Assembly: GCA_964348665.1 (NCBI GenBank)
Contig: CAYGDP010000028.1
Location: 1 to 46,508, forward strand
DNA from: CAYGDP01 sp964348665
GTDB lineage: Bacteria; Verrucomicrobiota; Verrucomicrobiia; Palsa-1439; CAYGDP01
Length of the DNA: 46,508 nt
Reading direction: 5' to 3'
Shown in pieces: positions 43,055 to 46,508 of this stretch. A program made the translations under genes and the position numbers. The notes beneath the pieces were generated by a model. That model saw nothing but the letters and a program-made list of their open reading frames with translations, ran no database searches and was not told the DNA's origin. How positions within the stretch are numbered: position 1 is the stretch's first letter; each line of letters starts with the position of its first letter.

Positions 43055-43888
43055 TTATCCAACCTTCAAACTACAAAACCTTCTCGTTTGCTCCGTGAGC
43101 GCGCGTTCGGTTGGTAATCGCTCCATGCTGCTCGCGCCGTAGAAGCCGTGGATGCCTTTGCAGCGTTTCAGCACGTAACCTGCGTCTTCGGGTTCAGCCA
43201 AGGGACCGCCATGGCAAATCAGCAGGATGTCCTTGCGCACTTTCTTTGCGGCATCGCGAATTTCCGCGCACAATTCCACGGATTGATCGAGCGTCTTGGT
43301 TGTGGCTGCGCCAATTGAGCCACCGAGCGTGCATCCCATATGGGCGACGATCATATCCGCGCCCGCTTTGGCCATCGCAGTAGATTCTTCGGCGTTGAAA
43401 ACATACGGCGAAGTGAACAAATCGAGCTTGTTCGCCTCGGCGATCATCGAGACTTCCTTGTCGTAACCGAACCCAGTCTCTTCCATGTTGACGCGAAAAA
43501 CACCGTCGGCCAGCCCGATCGTTGGGAAATTTTGAACGCCGCTGAATCCTATCTCTTTGATCTGGCGCAAGAACTGCGGCATAATGCGCATCGGGTCCGT
43601 GCCGTTGACGCCCGCCAGCACGGGGGTTTTTTTTACGACGGGCAATACTTCCTTCGCCATGTCCACGACAACCGCGTTGGCGTCGCTGTACGCCCAAAGC
43701 CCTGCCATCGAGCCGTGTCCGGCCATGCGAAATCGGCCGGAATTGTAAATGACGATCAGATCGATCCCGCCTGCCTCCTCGCACTTGGCGCTGATGCCCG
43801 TGCCGGCGCCGCCGCCGACGATCGGTTTGCCTGCGGCAACTTTGGCGCGCAACCGTTTCAAAATCTCGCTTCGTGAAATCGCCGGCAT
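43055..43888 (-). CDS. Phosphoenolpyruvate hydrolase family TIM-barrel protein
   Basis: The 277-aa protein matches the PF09370 family: KPIVGGGAGTGISAKCEEAGGIDLIVIYNSGRFRMAG (in pieces), ANAVVVDMAKEVLPVV, VLAGVNGTDPMR, GFSGVQNFPTIGLADG and GGPLAEPEDAGYVL. These barrels act on phosphoenolpyruvate-like metabolites or as signalling partners; the actual reaction here is not shown. An AGGAGG lies about 7 nt upstream of ATG 43888. Confidence 0.88.
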   Translation of the reverse strand: MPAISRSEILKRLRAKVAAGKPIVGGGAGTGISAKCEEAGGIDLIVIYNSGRFRMAGHGSMAGLWAYSDANAVVVDMAKEVLPVVKKTPVLAGVNGTDPMRIMPQFLRQIKEIGFSGVQNFPTIGLADGVFRVNMEETGFGYDKEVSMIAEANKLDLFTSPYVFNAEESTAMAKAGADMIVAHMGCTLGGSIGAATTKTLDQSVELCAEIRDAAKKVRKDILLICHGGPLAEPEDAGYVLKRCKGIHGFYGASSMERLPTERALTEQTRRFCSLKVG

Positions 43889-44262
43889 AAAAACCTCCTT
43901 GTTAGGGCGGGGAGAATGCCATGCCGCGCAATAACCGTCAAGCGCATGCTACACACATCGACATTCCCAAAACCCACCCCGCACGAATGAGGACGGCTAG
44001 GCGGAAACAAAGTGATGGAAGCAAACTGCCATAGCAAGTACGGGGATTTATAACGTTTCAAGGCGATACGGTCTGGAGCCGGGTCGCCCATAATTCGGTC
44101 AGCGCGATATTTTGGCTGAAACGATTGATATCATCTTTCGAAACAGTACGCAGTGAGTCGGTGATGGCCATAATGCATTTGCAGCGGACGCGCACTTCAT
44201 CGGGTAAAACATGTTGTTCACAGATTGCAAACTGTGAACATAGGAATGGGTAAGCTTGGGAA
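43889..44262. other. Intergenic region with a possible gene remnant
   Basis: On the minus strand a frame ending at TGA 44060-44058 reads as a protein-like segment (VRCKCIMAITDSLRTVSK, then DDINRFSQNIALTELWATRL). It has no convincing start and its upstream part runs into the DUF190 end. It may be the tail of a decayed gene. The 44216-44239 hairpin also lies here. Confidence 0.35.
44216..44239 (-). terminator. Possible terminator of crcB-DUF190
   Basis: Perfect 8-bp arms GTTCACAG and CTGTGAAC around an 8-nt loop lie 24 nt after the DUF190 stop. On the minus strand a TTTT occurs about 8 nt beyond, so termination would be weak. Confidence 0.35.
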
Positions 44263-44604
44263 TCATGACGGCGGATTGGCCTGGTATTTAATGACGCGGA
44301 CCTTTTCGAGGGTGATCAATCCTTCCTCGACCATTTTGTCCAGCTCCGGGAGGAAAGCGTTGATTTTGTCCTCCTTGTCCACGATCTCGATGAGCACGGG
44401 CAGGTCTTCGCTCAACCGTAAAATTTTCGCGGTGTGCAACCGCGAGTGCGCGCCGAATCCCATCGGCCCGCGCAACACGGTCGCGCCCGCCAGCCCCCGC
44501 TCGCGCGCTTTCAACACGATCGCTTCGTAGAGCGGCAGTGGACCGCTCTTCTTGAGTTCGCTGATGTAAATCCGCAGCAGGAGTCCTTCGCCGTCAAGTT
44601 TCAT
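44263..44604 (-). CDS. DUF190 family protein
   Basis: The 113-aa protein starts MKLDGEGLLLRIYISE and has GATVLRGPMGFGAHS and LPVLIEIVDKEDKI, the hallmarks of DUF190 (PF02641). DUF190 genes accompany crcB in many genomes and are linked to fluoride export. Its ATG overlaps the crcB stop (ATGA at 44601-44604), so they are coupled. Confidence 0.93.
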   Translation of the reverse strand: MKLDGEGLLLRIYISELKKSGPLPLYEAIVLKARERGLAGATVLRGPMGFGAHSRLHTAKILRLSEDLPVLIEIVDKEDKINAFLPELDKMVEEGLITLEKVRVIKYQANPPS

Positions 44605-45014
44605 AGTGAGCCTCCGTGAAATTTTGATTGCAACCACAACCCGAACGCGCGGCCCAGAAAAACCGCCAGCAACCCGAGCGCGTTGGAACCGATGACGTTT
44701 CCCGCGACGTAGAGCCATTCGCCGTCGCGCGCGAGGTCGAGCGTCTGGATACCGTAGCTGGAGAAGGTCGTGTAGCCGCCACAGAAACCGATCGCGAGAA
44801 AGTCGCGCCAGTGTGGCCGCAACCATGCGCGTCCCAGCGACGGGTCGCCGACCGCCGCAAGAAAACCGATCACGAAACAGCCGCTCACGTTGACGATCAT
44901 GGTGCCGAGTGGAAACGTCGCCGCAAACGGCCATCGTTGCGTAACGAACCCATTCAATCCGTAGCGCGCGACCGTGCCGAGGCCGCCACCGAGAAATAAG
45001 AGGAAGGGTGTCAT
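44601..45014 (-). CDS. crcB: Fluoride-specific ion channel CrcB/FluC
   Basis: The 137-aa membrane protein has four helices and the family motifs GGLGTVARY, TMIVNVSGCFVIGFL and GFCGGYTTFSSYG, the last containing the TTFS stretch near the ion pathway. It exports toxic fluoride as a dimer. A 14-bp palindrome (45014-45027) overlaps its ribosome binding region and start. Confidence 0.96.
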   Translation of the reverse strand: MTPFLLFLGGGLGTVARYGLNGFVTQRWPFAATFPLGTMIVNVSGCFVIGFLAAVGDPSLGRAWLRPHWRDFLAIGFCGGYTTFSSYGIQTLDLARDGEWLYVAGNVIGSNALGLLAVFLGRAFGLWLQSKFHGGSL

Positions 45015-45027
45015 AGGATCGATCCTA
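45014..45027. promoter_or_regulatory. Palindrome overlapping the crcB ribosome binding site
   Basis: TAGGATCGATCCTA is a perfect 14-bp palindrome whose last base is the A of the crcB ATG. It contains the only SD-like AGGA, so it could form a hairpin hiding the start, or be an operator. Confidence 0.35.
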
Positions 45028-45157
45028 CGGGTTAATCAGACCGATTTGCCACGAAAGATACTCGCCGTACTGGTCGCTCGACGCAGCGGGCAAGAAACAC
45101 AACTGCAGTATATTTTTTTTTGCGATTTTTGTGCTTTTTTGTGGCCATCACTTCCTT

Positions 45158-46135
45158 TTATACATCGCAAATCTCCACCGCTTTGCGGAGGCCGTCCACG
45201 GGCGGTCGTGTGGGAATGAATTCCTGCGCGACGTATCCCGTGTAACCGATTTCGAGCAATGCTTTCATAATTGGCGGATAATTGATTTCCTGGCTCGGAT
45301 CATCCAGCTCGCATCGGCCCGGATTCCCAGCCGTATGGACGTGCCCGATGTAATCCTTGTGCTGGCGAATGCGGCGGATGATGTCGCCGTCCATAATCGA
45401 GACGTGGTAGATGTCGAAGAGGAGTTTCATGCGCGGTGAACCGACGCGCTTGATGATGTCCACGCAGTAATCCGTGTGGTCGCCCTGATATCCGGGGTGT
45501 CCTTTCATCGGATTCGACGTTTCGCGGGAGTTGAGCATTTCGAGGCAGATGTTGATCTTCTTTTCCTCGGCGTAGCCCATAACTCGCTTCAGTCCGTCCA
45601 CGCAATTCTTGGCGCCGTCTTCGAGTGAGACTTGTGGACTCTTGGGGTCATCAGGATTTTTTGCGGTGTACCCGGTGAACGCGATCACGTTGGGCGTGCC
45701 GAATGCCGCCGCAGCGTCAATGGCGTCGCGCGTGGCTTTCTCGACCCGTGGCCAGATGTCGGGATTGTTCCAGCCTTTCTTGAACGGCGGGTCGGGACTC
45801 ATATTCACGCCGAGGATCGCGCAGGTCAGCCCGCGCGCTTTCAAGATCGGAAGGTTTTTCGGCGCAACGAACTCCACGCTCTTGCAACCGAGCATTGCCG
45901 CGACGTCGGCGGTTTTCTCCGGAGACCATTTCTCGCCGAACGACTCGAAACACCAATTCACGATACTCTGCTGAATGCGCCCATTTTTCACCGCGCTCCC
46001 GGTTTCCTCCGCAGCGCGCGCCTTCACCGCCTTGAGTCCCGCGGCGCCCGCCGCGGCCACGCCCGCCACTCGCGTCAGCATCTTTCGCCGACTCATTTGC
46101 GTTGGTTCCTTATCTTCATAGGTTCGTCCGCTCAT
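45158..46135 (-). CDS. Secreted sugar isomerase-like TIM barrel with Tat signal (hydroxypyruvate isomerase-like)
   Basis: ATG 46135 has AGGAGG 5 nt upstream and gives 325 aa. A longer ATG at 46195 lacks SD. The N-terminus has a Tat-type twin-arginine stretch (MSRRKMLTRVAGVAAAGAAGLKAV). The barrel carries the metal/substrate residues of the Hyi family: CLEMLNSRETS, LLFDIYHVSIMDGD, GHVHTAGNPGR and GYVAQEFIPT. It probably works in the periplasm on a sugar or hydroxy-acid; the substrate is unknown. Confidence 0.9.
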   Translation of the reverse strand: MSGRTYEDKEPTQMSRRKMLTRVAGVAAAGAAGLKAVKARAAEETGSAVKNGRIQQSIVNWCFESFGEKWSPEKTADVAAMLGCKSVEFVAPKNLPILKARGLTCAILGVNMSPDPPFKKGWNNPDIWPRVEKATRDAIDAAAAFGTPNVIAFTGYTAKNPDDPKSPQVSLEDGAKNCVDGLKRVMGYAEEKKINICLEMLNSRETSNPMKGHPGYQGDHTDYCVDIIKRVGSPRMKLLFDIYHVSIMDGDIIRRIRQHKDYIGHVHTAGNPGRCELDDPSQEINYPPIMKALLEIGYTGYVAQEFIPTRPPVDGLRKAVEICDV

Positions 46136-46191
46136 CGCTGCCTCCTGGGGTTGGAAGTTCCCTGTGATTTTGCTCCTTCTGTTATCAGGAG

Positions 46192-46470
46192 TCAATCTCG
46201 CAGTCCACGCTTCTCGATTCGTTGGCGCTCTTTTGGTCTGAAAATGACGACAGCGTGCGGGTCAATTCTATAACGTAGCCCCACCATCTTGACGATTTCG
46301 CAGAGAAGGTCGTGCAATGATTTTGTTTCTCCTCGCAGAGTAACCCTCGGAAAGGCAGCAAGAGCTTTGGGATCATTTTCTAATAAAACAATGTTTACGC
46401 CTTTGTGCGTTGGAGGATCGCGATCCACGCTCGCCTGATGGATTATCATCAGTGTGACCTGCTCCCCCAA
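46192..46470 (-). pseudogene. STN-like domain fragment, truncated at an IS-like terminus
   Basis: This 92-residue frame (TTG 46470, or ATG just downstream) reads HKGVNIVLLEN, then PRVTLRGETKSLHDLLCEIVKMVGLRYRIDPHAVVIF, the STN (secretin/TonB short N-terminus)-like domain of verrucomicrobial outer-membrane proteins. The N-terminal helix that normally precedes it is missing. The frame enters the IS-like sequence at 46455-46480. It is likely the remainder of a gene cut by an insertion. Confidence 0.55.
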
Positions 46471-46480
46471 AACTGGACAG
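46455..46480. mobile_element. Probable IS terminus at the window edge
   Basis: TGACCTGCTCCCCCAAAA followed by CTGGACAG resembles an IS3-type terminal repeat and matches 8975-8997. The element, if present, would continue beyond the right edge. Confidence 0.45.
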
Positions 46481-46508
46481 TAGGAAACAATAGACTTGGC
46501 TGATAAAG

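Noticed and set aside
45015..45157. Fluoride (crcB-motif) riboswitch upstream of crcB
   Set aside because: A CTGAT-like word is present but the required paired stems do not form in the right order.
1..46508. tRNA, rRNA or CRISPR arrays
   Set aside because: No T-loop-like GTTCGA motif in a suitable context, no rRNA-like sequence and no regularly spaced repeats were found by eye.

Overview
The window is a stretch of bacterial chromosome, about 57-58% GC by eye, most likely from a Verrucomicrobiota (PVC superphylum) genome. This is an inference from several features: a giant secreted beta-helix protein with an LEPR-like N-terminus, a CSLREA-like motif and two GEVED domains; a tandem pair of exosortase-associated TIGR04073-type proteins; secreted PQQ-type propellers; DUF4091- and GH42-like secreted hydrolases; and several sugar-isomerase TIM barrels. 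I see no rRNA, tRNA, CRISPR array, prophage or plasmid module.

Layout. 1-4550 (-) is the 5' part of the giant secreted protein, open to the window edge. 4606-7549 (-) holds a free-standing C-terminal half of carbamoyl-phosphate synthase (carB), a GrpB-family protein and shikimate kinase. The aroK/T2SF intergenic region carries what looks like a complete 187-bp MITE with 15-bp terminal inverted repeats and 9-bp target duplications, with a REPIN-like double hairpin inside it. 7845-11002 (+) holds a type II secretion F-like protein, chorismate synthase, a HEPN-like protein and a stop/start-coupled 57-aa membrane protein. 11051-15982 holds two paralogous secreted PQQ propellers, secreted proteins of unknown function and an orphan AAA+ lid fragment. 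15996-22052 is mixed housekeeping and hypothetical: a polytopic membrane protein, a Spy/CpxP-like protein, a TerC-like protein, RecO, a 2Fe-2S protein, an IscU-like scaffold lacking one ligand cysteine, and a TPR-like protein. 22243-30433 holds transketolase, a 943-aa DUF4091 hydrolase, a secreted unknown and class II fumarase. 30602-35010 (-) is the tig-clpP-clpX proteolysis cluster with a small membrane protein, behind two tandem TIGR04073 genes and a strong terminator. 35080-46470 holds three sugar-isomerase TIM barrels, lysA, a GH42-like protein, an M3 peptidase, a PEP-hydrolase-family TIM barrel, the fluoride pair crcB/DUF190, and a truncated STN-domain gene that ends in an IS-like terminus.

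How it works together. Core metabolism (shikimate, lysine, pyrimidine/arginine, TCA, pentose phosphate) is interleaved with secreted carbohydrate-directed proteins and cytosolic isomerases, which fits a polysaccharide-degrading heterotroph. The most unusual theme is how much small repetitive DNA has settled between and inside genes. Besides the MITE and REPIN-like elements there are low-complexity tracts at many gene ends, and in several places repeats are translated: a repeat appears to encode a signal peptide, in-frame insertions sit in lysA (one of them a heptanucleotide tract) and in the GH42-like gene, and a short tandem repeat forms both the end of the IscU-like gene and the start of the next gene.
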